From Crocinitomicaceae bacterium (GTDB taxonomy: Bacteria > Bacteroidota > Bacteroidia > Flavobacteriales_D > Crocinitomicaceae): a stretch of DNA of 8,772 nucleotides. Both the position numbers and the translations under genes were made by a program. How positions within the stretch are numbered: the first letter of the stretch is position 1; each line of letters opens with the position of its first letter. Below, piece by piece: positions 1 to 6,832 of this stretch. The stretch spans positions 1 through 8,772 of the forward strand of contig DQTF01000077.1 of assembly GCA_015662935.1 (NCBI GenBank), written 5' to 3'. The notes beneath the pieces are model-generated. The model was not told where the DNA came from and made no database searches. It saw only the letters and a program-made list of their open reading frames with translations.

Positions 1-569
1 TAAATCGTTGTTTCACCTTCTGCCATTACAGCAGCCATTACGATGTTAGCTGTTCCTGTTACAGAAGCTTCATCCAAATGAATGTATGCACCTTTTAATT
101 TTTTTCCTTCTATAGCATAAAAATGCTCTCCTGCGTCGTAATTAAACTTTGCGCCCAACATCATCATACCAGTAAAGTGCGTATCTAATCTTCTACGACC
201 AATTTTATCTCCACCTGGTTTTGGCAAATAACCAACTCCAAATCGAGCCAATAAAGGGCCAACAATCATTACAGAGCCCCTCAAAGAACTGGCTCTTGTT
301 TTAAAATCTTCTGTTTGTAGGTAATCTAAATCAACATCTTTTGCTTGAAAAATGTAAGTCCCTTTCTCAACCTTTTCGATCTTCACTCCCATTGCCTGTA
401 ACAAACCAATTAGTTTGTTCACATCAACAATATCAGGCAGGTTAGAAATCGTTACTTTTTCTCCAGTTAACAATGGTGCGCACAAAACTTGTAAAGCTTC
501 ATTTTTTGCACCTTGAGGAATTAAATCTCCTTTTAACGGTTTACCACCGTGAATTTCAAATGATGCCAT
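1..569 (-). CDS. murA: UDP-N-acetylglucosamine 1-carboxyvinyltransferase MurA (3' part outside window)
   Basis: MurA transfers the enolpyruvyl group of PEP to UDP-GlcNAc in the cytoplasm, the first committed step of peptidoglycan synthesis. The first 189 codons are visible, under half of the usual length of about 420-435 residues; the gene runs off the left edge. The N-terminus MASFEIHGGKPLKGDL and the substrate-binding GAKNEAL motif (Lys22, Asn23) are typical of the EPSP synthase/MurA fold. The arginine of TRASS (residue 92) and the arginine five residues after the loop position match Arg91 and Arg120 of the E. coli enzyme. The flexible-loop motif reads PKPGGDKIGRRRLD, so the usual catalytic Cys115 is Asp (residue 121, codon 209-207). 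This natural form is known from mycobacteria and chlamydiae and is not alkylated by fosfomycin. The ATG lies 3 nt after the DUF4290 stop codon, so the two genes are almost certainly co-transcribed. Confidence 0.96.
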   Translation of the reverse strand, partial: MASFEIHGGKPLKGDLIPQGAKNEALQVLCAPLLTGEKVTISNLPDIVDVNKLIGLLQAMGVKIEKVEKGTYIFQAKDVDLDYLQTEDFKTRASSLRGSVMIVGPLLARFGVGYLPKPGGDKIGRRRLDTHFTGMMMLGAKFNYDAGEHFYAIEGKKLKGAYIHLDEASVTGTANIVMAAVMAEGETTI

Positions 570-572
570 TGA

Positions 573-1235
573 TTATCTTTTGTATTTCTTTTTAAAATGT
601 TGCTTCTTGTTGCGATTGTTCTTATTGTTATTATTACGGTTGTTCTTATTGTTATTCTGAACATTTTGCAACCCTAATGTTTTGAGTAATTGATTCGTGC
701 TAACCAATTCTTCTTCAGGATTCTCCATTGACAATACTCCTGCAGACATTTCTTTCAATTGTTTTGCAATTAAACTATTATCAACTGCTGTATTATTATG
801 AACAAGGTATTGCTTTTTCATAAAATTACCCATTGCATGAGTCATGTACTTCAATTCTTTTTCGTCTTTGATATCAGCTACTGTATCCAAAATCTTTTGC
901 GTGTACTGCCCAAAATGTCCATATCTAATTTTACTTTTAGGATAAGGCATTTCATTTGGCTTCTCCGATAATGTTTCAGCTGTTGGAATCTCGTAAGGAG
1001 AATCCACGTCCAATTTGAAATCAGACATGATAAAAAGATGTGCCCACAATTTATGGCGATAGTCATCAACATCACGAAGATGCGGATTTAACTGTCCCAT
1101 AACTTCAATTATAGCTTGCGCAGCTTTATTTCTCTCTTCACTGTCTTTGATATCCATTGCGTGTGCAATCATATTCTGGACATTTCTTCCGTATTCTGGC
1201 AATAACATTTTATTGCGAGATGTATTATATTCCAT
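573..1235 (-). CDS. DUF4290 family protein, function unknown, N/K/R-rich tail
   Basis: A 220-residue soluble protein without signal peptide or membrane segment. I recognise it as the DUF4290 family, which is found in Bacteroidota commonly next to murA; no function is established to my knowledge. The body (about 1-188) is rich in charged residues and probably helical, with conserved-looking stretches MEYNTSRNKMLLPEYGRN at the start, LWAHLFIMSDF (63-73) and IRYGHFGQYTQ (103-113). The last 28 or so residues form a low-complexity basic tail with the octapeptide NNNKNNRN twice in tandem (194-201, 202-209), ending in QHFKKKYKR. Such a tail suggests contact with nucleic acid or another polyanion, which is inference only. 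The gene sits 33 nt after purL and 3 nt before murA, suggesting an operon and possible translational coupling to murA. The ATG at 1235 gives the expected family N-terminus. Confidence 0.88.
   Translation of the reverse strand: MEYNTSRNKMLLPEYGRNVQNMIAHAMDIKDSEERNKAAQAIIEVMGQLNPHLRDVDDYRHKLWAHLFIMSDFKLDVDSPYEIPTAETLSEKPNEMPYPKSKIRYGHFGQYTQKILDTVADIKDEKELKYMTHAMGNFMKKQYLVHNNTAVDNSLIAKQLKEMSAGVLSMENPEEELVSTNQLLKTLGLQNVQNNNKNNRNNNNKNNRNKKQHFKKKYKR
613..660 (-). repeat. 24-nt tandem repeat coding the NNNKNNRN octapeptides
   Basis: Two adjacent 24-nt units (613-636 and 637-660) share a 20-nt block that differs at one base (615 versus 639). They lie in frame inside the 3' end of the DUF4290 gene and encode Asn/Lys/Arg-rich octapeptides. 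The near identity at the DNA level points to a fairly recent duplication or slippage event that keeps the frame. Confidence 0.85.
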
Positions 1236-1241
1236 TTATTC

Positions 1242-1254
1242 TAATTCTAATTTT
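1242..1254 (-). repeat. A/T-rich leader repeat before the DUF4290 start
   Basis: On the minus strand this reads AAAATTAGAATTA and ends 7 nt before the DUF4290 ATG. The same 13-mer occurs 12 nt before the dnaK start, and a close relative is expanded before alaS. No Shine-Dalgarno sequence is present. A-rich leaders are usual for translation starts in Bacteroidota, so this may act in initiation; that is inference. Confidence 0.55.
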
Positions 1255-1268
1255 AAACTTCTAAGCTA

Positions 1269-3497
1269 CTAATTTTCTAGATGCTTCGCAAGAGAATCAT
1301 TAAATAGCGATTTTGCTTCTTGAATAAATCCAAAATGTTCATCGTCTATCATCATCTTACCTTTGGTAACATGTCCTAATAAAGTGAATGAAACTTTTGA
1401 ATTCATCATCGCTTCTAAGAAATCATCTTCTTGATCTTCATCGACTGTTACAAGTACTCTGCCCTGTCCCTCTCCAAACAAAAAAGCATCTTCACGCACT
1501 TCTGAATCGGTAACAATATCAAACCCTAATTCTCTAGGGATAGCCATTTCGGTCAAAGTTACAAATAATCCACCATCTGCAACATCATGTGCTGCGTTAA
1601 TGTGTTTATTAATAATTAAGTCCTTCACAACATTCTGCATAGCAAACTCCTCCTCCAAATTGAAATATGGAGCTGGAGATTCGTCTACTTTGTGATAAGA
1701 AATCAAATATTCTGAAGAAGAAATATCGTCATACGACTGACCAATGATAAAAATTAAGTCTCCTTTATCTTTAAAATCTAATGTCATTACATTTTCTTTG
1801 TCCTCAACAATTCCAATCATTCCGATTGTTGGAGTTGGAAAAACAGGAACTTCTACTCCATCAATAGATGTTTGATTATAGAAGGAAACATTTCCACCTG
1901 TAACAGGTGTATTAAATTTCAAACAAGCTTCTGACATTCCTTTAATTGCTCCGACAAATTGCCAAAACGATTCAGGGTTGTAAGGATTTCCAAAATTTAA
2001 ACAGTTTGTAATTGCGCTTGGATTTCCTCCAGCACATGTAATGTTTCTTGCTGCTTCTGAAACGGCAATCATAGTTCCTATATGAGGATCGGCATTCACG
2101 TAACGTGAATTACAATCAACTGTCATTGCCAAAGCCTTGTTTGTTCCTTTAATATTTACAATTCCAGCATCAGAAGGGCGATTTGTTGTCATTGTTCGTG
2201 TGCCTACCATAGAATCGTATTGATCCGTTACCCAGTTTTTAGAGGCAATATTTGGATTTTGTAATAGCTGAAATGCAACTTCTTTTAAATCTTCCGGTTG
2301 CTCAATTGAATTGATCTCAAATTTCTTAAATTCTTGATAATATGCTGGTTCTTTGTATTCTCTTTCATAAACTGGAGCACCACCGCCAAGCACAAGTGAA
2401 TCTGCAGGGACATCACCTACAATTTCTCCTCCCATAAAGTAACGAACTCTTCCTCCTTCAGTAACTACACCAATTTCTTCTGCGTGTAAATCCCATTTAT
2501 CAAAAATATCTTTAACAACTTTTTCTTTTCCTTTCTCTACCACAACAAGCATTCTTTCTTGTGATTCTGACAAAAGAATTTCGAATGGTTTCATGTTCTC
2601 TTGACGAGTAGGAACAAGATCAAGGTTAATATCCATACCAACATTATCTCCTGCCGCACTCATTTCACAAGAAGAACAAGTAATTCCAGCTGCTCCCATG
2701 TCTTGCATTCCGACAATTGCATCTGTATCTGCTAGTTCCATTGTTGCTTCTAACAGTAATTTCTCCATAAAAGGATCGCCTACCTGAACAGAAGGTAAAT
2801 CATTAACAGAATCCTCTGTTATATCCTTTGAAGCAAATGCTGCTCCAGCAATCCCGTCTTTACCCGTAGAAGAACCGACGATAAAAACTGGGTTCCCAAC
2901 ACCTGCAGAAGTTGCAGAAATTACTTTTTTAGGATCCATAATTCCAGCAGAAAAAGCATTCACTAGTGGATTCGTATTATATGACTTATCAAAAAACACC
3001 TCTCCACCAACGATTGGAATACCGAAAGCATTTCCGTAATCACCAATGCCTTTAACAACACCTTTAACTAACCATTTTGTTCTATCTTTTTTAATATCTC
3101 CAAAACGCAAAGAATTCATTTGAGCAATTGGTCTAGCTCCCATCGTGAATATATCACGATTGATTCCTCCAACACCAGTTGCCGCTCCTTGATACGGTTC
3201 TAGAGCACTTGGATGATTATGAGATTCTATTTTAAACACACATCCTAAACCATCGCCGATATCAACCAACCCTGCATTTTCTTCACCTGCTTTAACCAGC
3301 ATGTGCGGACCGTCTTTTGGCAATTGTTTTAACCAATGGATAGAGTTCTTATAAGAACAATGTTCAGACCACATTACAGAATACACTGCGGTTTCAGTAA
3401 AGTTGGGAGTTCTACCCAAAATACCTTTAATCATTTCAAATTCTTCAGCAAAAAGACCTAATTCTATTGCTTCTTCAACGGTTGCTTCTTTGTTCAT
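1269..3497 (-). CDS. purL: Phosphoribosylformylglycinamidine synthase, small PurL subunit
   Basis: PurL catalyses the ATP-dependent conversion of FGAR to FGAM in de novo purine synthesis. At 742 residues this is the short, Bacillus-type form. It lacks the fused glutaminase domain of the roughly 1,200-1,300-residue PurL and should need separate PurS and PurQ, neither of which is in the window. Motifs in order: WSEHCSYKNS (43-52, with the catalytic-type His46), KIESHNHPSALEPYQGAATG (89-108), GGEVFFD (164-170), MQDMGAAGITCSS (264-276), LSESQERM (309-316), DQYDSMVGT (425-433), GGNVSFYN (534-541), HDVADGGL (637-644) and FGEGQGR (674-680). The order fits two repeated AIR-synthase-like N/C domain pairs. 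The ATG at 3497 gives the family N-terminus. A -7 box lies 30 nt upstream and the dnaK terminator separates it from dnaK; downstream it runs into DUF4290 and murA without a visible terminator. Stop codon is TAG. Confidence 0.97.
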   Translation of the reverse strand: MNKEATVEEAIELGLFAEEFEMIKGILGRTPNFTETAVYSVMWSEHCSYKNSIHWLKQLPKDGPHMLVKAGEENAGLVDIGDGLGCVFKIESHNHPSALEPYQGAATGVGGINRDIFTMGARPIAQMNSLRFGDIKKDRTKWLVKGVVKGIGDYGNAFGIPIVGGEVFFDKSYNTNPLVNAFSAGIMDPKKVISATSAGVGNPVFIVGSSTGKDGIAGAAFASKDITEDSVNDLPSVQVGDPFMEKLLLEATMELADTDAIVGMQDMGAAGITCSSCEMSAAGDNVGMDINLDLVPTRQENMKPFEILLSESQERMLVVVEKGKEKVVKDIFDKWDLHAEEIGVVTEGGRVRYFMGGEIVGDVPADSLVLGGGAPVYEREYKEPAYYQEFKKFEINSIEQPEDLKEVAFQLLQNPNIASKNWVTDQYDSMVGTRTMTTNRPSDAGIVNIKGTNKALAMTVDCNSRYVNADPHIGTMIAVSEAARNITCAGGNPSAITNCLNFGNPYNPESFWQFVGAIKGMSEACLKFNTPVTGGNVSFYNQTSIDGVEVPVFPTPTIGMIGIVEDKENVMTLDFKDKGDLIFIIGQSYDDISSSEYLISYHKVDESPAPYFNLEEEFAMQNVVKDLIINKHINAAHDVADGGLFVTLTEMAIPRELGFDIVTDSEVREDAFLFGEGQGRVLVTVDEDQEDDFLEAMMNSKVSFTLLGHVTKGKMMIDDEHFGFIQEAKSLFNDSLAKHLEN

Positions 3498-3527
3498 CGT
3501 TCTATTTAAAGTGTATAAATGATACTA

Positions 3528-3535
3528 CAAAAATA
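3528..3535 (-). promoter_or_regulatory. Candidate -7 promoter box for purL
   Basis: On the minus strand this reads TATTTTTG, a perfect match to the Bacteroidota -7 consensus TAnnTTTG. The predicted transcription start near 3522 gives a leader of about 25 nt before the purL ATG. I found no convincing TTG -33 element at the usual 19-nt spacing, and the match is easy to obtain by chance in AT-rich DNA. Confidence 0.42.
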
Positions 3536-3630
3536 CTTATTAAAATGTAGTTGTTTCTTCTTCTTAACCGATTTTATTGGATTGTTTTCAACAATTATCA
3601 TGTTAGAATTCTATACCTATTAATCCAGAA

Positions 3631-3668
3631 AACTCTTTCCATGATTTTTACAAACCAAAGGAAGAGTT
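3631..3668. other. Inverted repeat in the dnaK-purL spacer
   Basis: AACTCTTTCC (3631-3640) and GGAAGAGTT (3660-3668) can pair over 9 bp with one bulged base and a 19-nt loop. No U-tract follows on either strand, so it is not an intrinsic terminator. It lies between the dnaK terminator and the purL -7 box; it could be an operator or chance. The rest of the 292-nt spacer (3498-3789) holds the purL promoter candidate, the terminator and a small hairpin, and I see no gene in it. Confidence 0.3.
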
Positions 3669-3694
3669 AATCTTTGTATTCATGATACTTTAAC

Positions 3695-3724
3695 AAAAAA
3701 AGGGACAACTCTCGTCATCCCTTT
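3695..3724 (-). terminator. Rho-independent terminator of dnaK
   Basis: In the minus-strand RNA, bases 3724 to 3714 (AAAGGGAUGAC) pair with 3709 to 3699 (GUUGUCCCUUU) over 11 continuous bp, closed by a GAGA (GNRA) tetraloop at 3713-3710. The run of U extends to 3695, giving seven consecutive U. Two of the pairs are G-U wobbles only in the minus-strand RNA and would be A-C mismatches in the plus-strand RNA, which fixes the direction. It lies about 65 nt after the dnaK stop codon and separates dnaK from purL. Confidence 0.9.
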
Positions 3725-3740
3725 CTTAATTTATTGATAC

Positions 3741-3755
3741 TCGCAAATCTTGCGA
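3741..3755 (-). other. Small hairpin in the dnaK 3' untranslated region
   Basis: TCGCAA (3741-3746) and TTGCGA (3750-3755) form a 6-bp stem with a 3-nt loop, 16 nt upstream of the terminator stem on the minus strand. A shorter TAGC/GCTA inverted repeat (3781-3792) overlaps the dnaK stop codon. Together with the terminator they would form a row of three hairpins at the 3' end of the transcript. The hairpin could protect the mRNA end; this is inference. Confidence 0.4.
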
Positions 3756-3789
3756 ACTACACTAACATTTGTTGCATCAGTAGCTATCG

Positions 3790-5682
3790 CTACTTCTCTT
3801 CTACCTCTTCAAAATCTACATCAGTCACCTCATCTTCTGGGTTTCCTGTATCTTCTGCTCCAGCGTCTCCGCCTTCTGCATTAGAAGCATTATACATTTC
3901 TTCAGAAGCTGCTGAGAACACTTGGTTTAATTTCTCCATTGCTGGTTCTAAATTCTCCATGTTCTTCGCTTCGAATTCTTTCTTCAATTCTGCTAAAGCA
4001 TCTTCGATTGGCGCTTTCTTATCAGCTGGGATTTTATCTCCATACTCCTTAATTTGACGCTCTGTTTGGAAGATTAAAGAATCAGCTTTGTTTACTAATT
4101 CAACTTCTGCTCTCAATTTATCATCAGCTTCCGCATTTGCTTCTGCTTCTGCTTTCATCTTTTCGATGTCTGCATCAGACAATCCTGAAGATGCTTCAAT
4201 TTTAATTGATTGCTCTTTACCTGTTCCCTTATCTTTTGCAGAAATGTGCATGATACCATTTGCATCGATGTCAAAAACAACTTCGATTTGAGGAACTCCT
4301 CTTTGCGCTGGTGGAATATCAGTCAATTGGAAACGTCCCAATGTCTTGTTATTCGTTGCCATTGCTCTTTCTCCTTGTAATACGTGAATATCAACAGAAG
4401 GTTGGTTATCAGATGCCGTAGAGAAAGTCTCAGACTTCTTCGTTGGAATCGTTGTATTTGCATCAATTAATTTTGTGAATACTCCGCCCATTGTTTCAAT
4501 TCCCAATGATAATGGAATAACATCTAATAAAAGAACATCTTTCACTTCTCCCGTTAAAACTCCACCTTGGATTGCCGCACCTATTGCAACTACCTCATCA
4601 GGATTCACTCCTTTAGAAGCTTCTTTTCCAAAGAACTTTTTCACTACATCTTGAATGATTGGAATTCTTGTAGAACCACCTACCAAAATAACTTCGTCAA
4701 TATCACTTGTAGAAAGTCCCGCTGCTTTCAATGCCGAACGACATGGTGCGATTGTTCTTTCAACGATATCAGAAATTAATTGCTCAAACTTTGCTCTTTG
4801 CAATGTTCTAACCAAGTGCTTTGGTACACCATCAACTGGCATGATGTAAGGCAAGTTAATTTCTGTTGAAGAAGCAGAAGATAATTCAATTTTCGCTTTC
4901 TCAGCAGCTTCTTTCAATCTTTGCAATGCCATTGGATCTTTTCTTAAATCAAGACCTTCATCTTTCTTAAACTCATCCGCTAACCAATCAATAATTTTAT
5001 GATCAACATCGTCACCTCCTAAATGTGTATCTCCATCAGTTGATAACACTTCAAATACTCCATCACCTAATTCAAGGATAGAAACATCATGTGTACCTCC
5101 ACCAAAATCAAACACTACGATTTTTTGGTCAACTCCTTTCTTATCTAACCCGTAAGCTAATGCTGCAGCTGTTGGCTCATTGATAATTCTTTTGATTGTC
5201 AATCCTGCAATTTCACCTGCTTCTTTCGTTGCTTGTCTTTGTGAATCGTTAAAGTATGCAGGAACTGTTACAACAGCCTCTGTTACTTCTTGACCTAAGT
5301 AATCTTCTGCCGTTTTCTTCATTTTCTGAAGAATCATTGCTGAAATTTCTTGCGGTGTGTATTTTCTATCGTCAATCAAAACACGTGGAGTATTGTTATC
5401 TCCTTTCACTACCTTATAAGTTACGCGTCCAATTTCTTTGGTCACTTCATCAAATGAAGATCCCATGAAACGTTTGATTGAGTAAATTGTTTTTTCTGGA
5501 TTGGTAATCGCTTGTCTTTTCGCTGGATCTCCAATCTTTCGCTCTCCTCCGTCAACAAAAGCAACGATAGAAGGTGTAGTTCTTCTTCCTTCTGAATTTT
5601 CGATAACAACTGGCTCATTTCCTTCCATTACTGAAACGCATGAGTTGGTTGTTCCTAAATCTATTCCTATTATTTTTCCCAT
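3790..5682 (-). CDS. dnaK: Molecular chaperone DnaK (Hsp70)
   Basis: DnaK is the cytoplasmic ATP-dependent Hsp70 chaperone that binds exposed hydrophobic segments with the help of DnaJ and GrpE. The 630 residues match the usual length. The nucleotide-binding domain (1-380) shows GIDLGTTNS (6-14), the catalytic-type Lys70, INEPTAAALAYG (167-178), FDFGGGTHDVS (191-201) and ILVGGSTRIP (332-341). The interdomain linker follows as DVLLLDVIPLSLGIETMGG (382-400), then the substrate-binding beta domain (about 400-500) and the helical lid. The tail is acidic, ending EVTDVDFEEVEEK, near the EEVD-like bacterial ending. THDVS replaces the TFDIS of E. coli, a substitution I associate with this phylum. dnaK stands alone: dnaJ and grpE are not adjacent, and it has its own terminator. 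Its 174-nt upstream spacer contains two TGGCAG half-palindrome elements but no CIRCE inverted repeat and no perfect TAnnTTTG box. Stop codon is TAG. Confidence 0.98.
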   Translation of the reverse strand: MGKIIGIDLGTTNSCVSVMEGNEPVVIENSEGRRTTPSIVAFVDGGERKIGDPAKRQAITNPEKTIYSIKRFMGSSFDEVTKEIGRVTYKVVKGDNNTPRVLIDDRKYTPQEISAMILQKMKKTAEDYLGQEVTEAVVTVPAYFNDSQRQATKEAGEIAGLTIKRIINEPTAAALAYGLDKKGVDQKIVVFDFGGGTHDVSILELGDGVFEVLSTDGDTHLGGDDVDHKIIDWLADEFKKDEGLDLRKDPMALQRLKEAAEKAKIELSSASSTEINLPYIMPVDGVPKHLVRTLQRAKFEQLISDIVERTIAPCRSALKAAGLSTSDIDEVILVGGSTRIPIIQDVVKKFFGKEASKGVNPDEVVAIGAAIQGGVLTGEVKDVLLLDVIPLSLGIETMGGVFTKLIDANTTIPTKKSETFSTASDNQPSVDIHVLQGERAMATNNKTLGRFQLTDIPPAQRGVPQIEVVFDIDANGIMHISAKDKGTGKEQSIKIEASSGLSDADIEKMKAEAEANAEADDKLRAEVELVNKADSLIFQTERQIKEYGDKIPADKKAPIEDALAELKKEFEAKNMENLEPAMEKLNQVFSAASEEMYNASNAEGGDAGAEDTGNPEDEVTDVDFEEVEEK

Positions 5683-5693
5683 AACTATATTTA

Positions 5694-5713
5694 TTAATTC
5701 TAATTTTTAATTT
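5694..5713 (-). repeat. A/T-rich leader repeat before dnaK
   Basis: On the minus strand this reads AAATTAAAAATTAGAATTAA and ends 12 nt before the dnaK ATG. It shares a 13-mer with the DUF4290 leader and the 12-mer AATTAAAAATTA with the alaS leader, in the same orientation relative to the gene each time. Confidence 0.55.
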
Positions 5714-5763
5714 CTGTTTTGGGAAAGTCAATCTTTGTGCCACTGCATTTCAAAGTTGAAAAT

Positions 5764-5779
5764 CTGACATTATTGGCAG
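5764..5779. promoter_or_regulatory. Imperfect palindrome upstream of dnaK, element A
   Basis: CTGACA, four bases, TGGCAG: the two arms are complementary at five of six positions. It is 82 nt upstream of the dnaK ATG. A related element lies 38 nt further upstream. Two copies of the TGGCAGA arm in the spacer of a heat-shock gene suggest a regulator site; no regulator can be named from the window. Confidence 0.4.
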
Positions 5780-5782
5780 AAA

Positions 5783-5809
5783 CAAGGTGAAAAAGGAGTT
5801 GCAAGGTGA
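5783..5809. repeat. Direct repeat CAAGGTGA in the dnaK upstream region
   Basis: CAAGGTGA occurs at 5783-5790 and again at 5802-5809, 19 nt apart start to start and between the two palindromic elements. Two turns of the helix would be about 21 bp, so both copies lie on nearly the same face. It may be part of a control region or chance. Confidence 0.3.
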
Positions 5810-5811
5810 CT

Positions 5812-5832
5812 TTTTGACCGTCAAAATGGCAG
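5812..5832. promoter_or_regulatory. Overlapping palindromes upstream of dnaK, element B
   Basis: TTTTGAC, one base, GTCAAAA (5812-5826) is a perfect 7-bp-arm palindrome. It overlaps CCGTCA, three bases, TGGCAG (5818-5832), which resembles element A. The one-base centre cannot form a good RNA hairpin and no U-tract follows, so a protein-binding DNA site is more likely than a terminator for the M23 gene. Confidence 0.42.
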
Positions 5833-5856
5833 AGTCAGTTAGCAATTACTAATTAA

Positions 5857-6828
5857 TCAATCCATTGCTTGATTCGAGTTCTCACTCATCTCTATCAATT
5901 GCTCGTATTCTTCTGCAGATAAATCAGAATGATAGTAACCAATCGGGTTTACCTTCTCTCCATTAACAACAACCTCGTAATGTAAATGAGGTCCTGTTGA
6001 TTTACCGGTAGACCCCACTAATCCAATTAATTCTCCACGAGAAATCTTCTGTCCTTTTCTTACTTTAAAGTCTTTTAGATGGGCGTATCTAGTTTTGTAC
6101 CCGTATCCATGATTAATGATGATACTTTTACCATATCCCCATCGCTTTTTTTCTATTTCTTCGACGACACCATCTGCTGTTGCGTAAACCTCTGTCCCTC
6201 TTTCTGCTGTAAAATCCATTCCAGTATGCATCCTTCTCGTTCGATAGATTGGGTCAATTCTCCAACCATAGCCACCAATTCTTTTAGTCAAATCTTTATT
6301 TCGAATGGGTTGTATCGATGGTATACATCCTAGAATCTTTTCTTTCTCTTTGGCTAGCTCCACTAATTCAGTAAAAGAAAGACTTTGTGCGTGCATCCTT
6401 TTTTCTAATTGATCAATTTTCACAGAAGTAGATTTCAGTAATTCTGCATTCGATAATCCATCAAGGTATGCGTATTTATCTGAACCACCTGTACCTAATT
6501 GTCTTAATTCCTCTGGAAACTCCTTTGCATACAGTGCAGATCGATACAGTTCTTCATCTCGCGCTTGAATAACATCTAAAACCTTATTGGTGAATTGAAT
6601 ATCTTCTTGAATTCTTTGCAATTCTTTTGTGTTTGCTTTCAATTCTAGAGCAAGCAACTTCTCTTTGGGAGAATCAATACGACGTGTAAAAACAATTGCC
6701 AACACCAAACCTAATATGATACTTGGAGCACTCCACAACAAGACACGTAGCACCTTTTTTCCAAAAGAAATCTTAACTTCCTCGTAAGAAAGTGTCTTTG
6801 AATTGTATTTATACTTTGTGTTTGGCAC
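5857..6828 (-). CDS. Membrane-anchored M23 (LytM-type) zinc metallopeptidase
   Basis: A predicted peptidoglycan endopeptidase of 323 residues. After a short basic N-terminus (1-27) comes one hydrophobic segment (about 28-48), consistent with an inner-membrane anchor with the rest in the periplasm. A charged, probably coiled-coil region follows (about 54-165) and then the M23 domain (about 185-298). The zinc ligands expected from LytM are present: His201 and Asp205 (HTGMD) and His283 (HLH), with His250 and His281 as the other active-site histidines. All catalytic residues are therefore intact, unlike degenerate EnvC or NlpD-type activators. The start is GTG at 6828; an in-frame stop lies 13-15 nt upstream, no ATG exists before residue 145, and the conserved KYKYNSKTLSYEEV N-terminus supports this start. 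The gene lies 174 nt before dnaK, without an obvious terminator between, and diverges from the MscS gene. Confidence 0.92.
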   Translation of the reverse strand: MPNTKYKYNSKTLSYEEVKISFGKKVLRVLLWSAPSIILGLVLAIVFTRRIDSPKEKLLALELKANTKELQRIQEDIQFTNKVLDVIQARDEELYRSALYAKEFPEELRQLGTGGSDKYAYLDGLSNAELLKSTSVKIDQLEKRMHAQSLSFTELVELAKEKEKILGCIPSIQPIRNKDLTKRIGGYGWRIDPIYRTRRMHTGMDFTAERGTEVYATADGVVEEIEKKRWGYGKSIIINHGYGYKTRYAHLKDFKVRKGQKISRGELIGLVGSTGKSTGPHLHYEVVVNGEKVNPIGYYHSDLSAEEYEQLIEMSENSNQAMD

Positions 6829-6832
6829 AGTA

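Noticed and set aside
878..1075. 65-codon minus-strand frame overlapping the DUF4290 gene
   Set aside because: It is in another frame of the same strand within a well-supported gene and has no protein features of its own. The 84-codon plus-strand frame at 6079-6333 is an antisense shadow of the M23 domain.
3734..4057. Plus-strand open frame of 107 codons opposite the dnaK 3' end
   Set aside because: It is antisense to a clear dnaK reading frame, serine-rich from reversed acidic and alanine codons, and has no family resemblance. The same holds for the shorter plus-strand frames at 4088-4291, 4567-4849 and 5256-5710.
5727..5742. Possible sigma-54 promoter before dnaK (TGGCAC-N5-TTGAC on the minus strand)
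   Set aside because: The -24 part fits, but the -12 part has GA where the nearly invariant GC is needed, so the match is not good enough to call.
5751..5758. CAACTTTG on the minus strand as a -7 box for dnaK
   Set aside because: It misses the first T of TAnnTTTG and has no TTG at a suitable distance upstream.
5812..5826. Terminator for the M23 gene
   Set aside because: The palindrome has a one-base centre and is not followed by a U-tract in the minus-strand RNA.
5683..5856. CIRCE/HrcA operator upstream of dnaK
   Set aside because: No TTAGCACTC-N9-GAGTGCTAA repeat or near match is present in the spacer.
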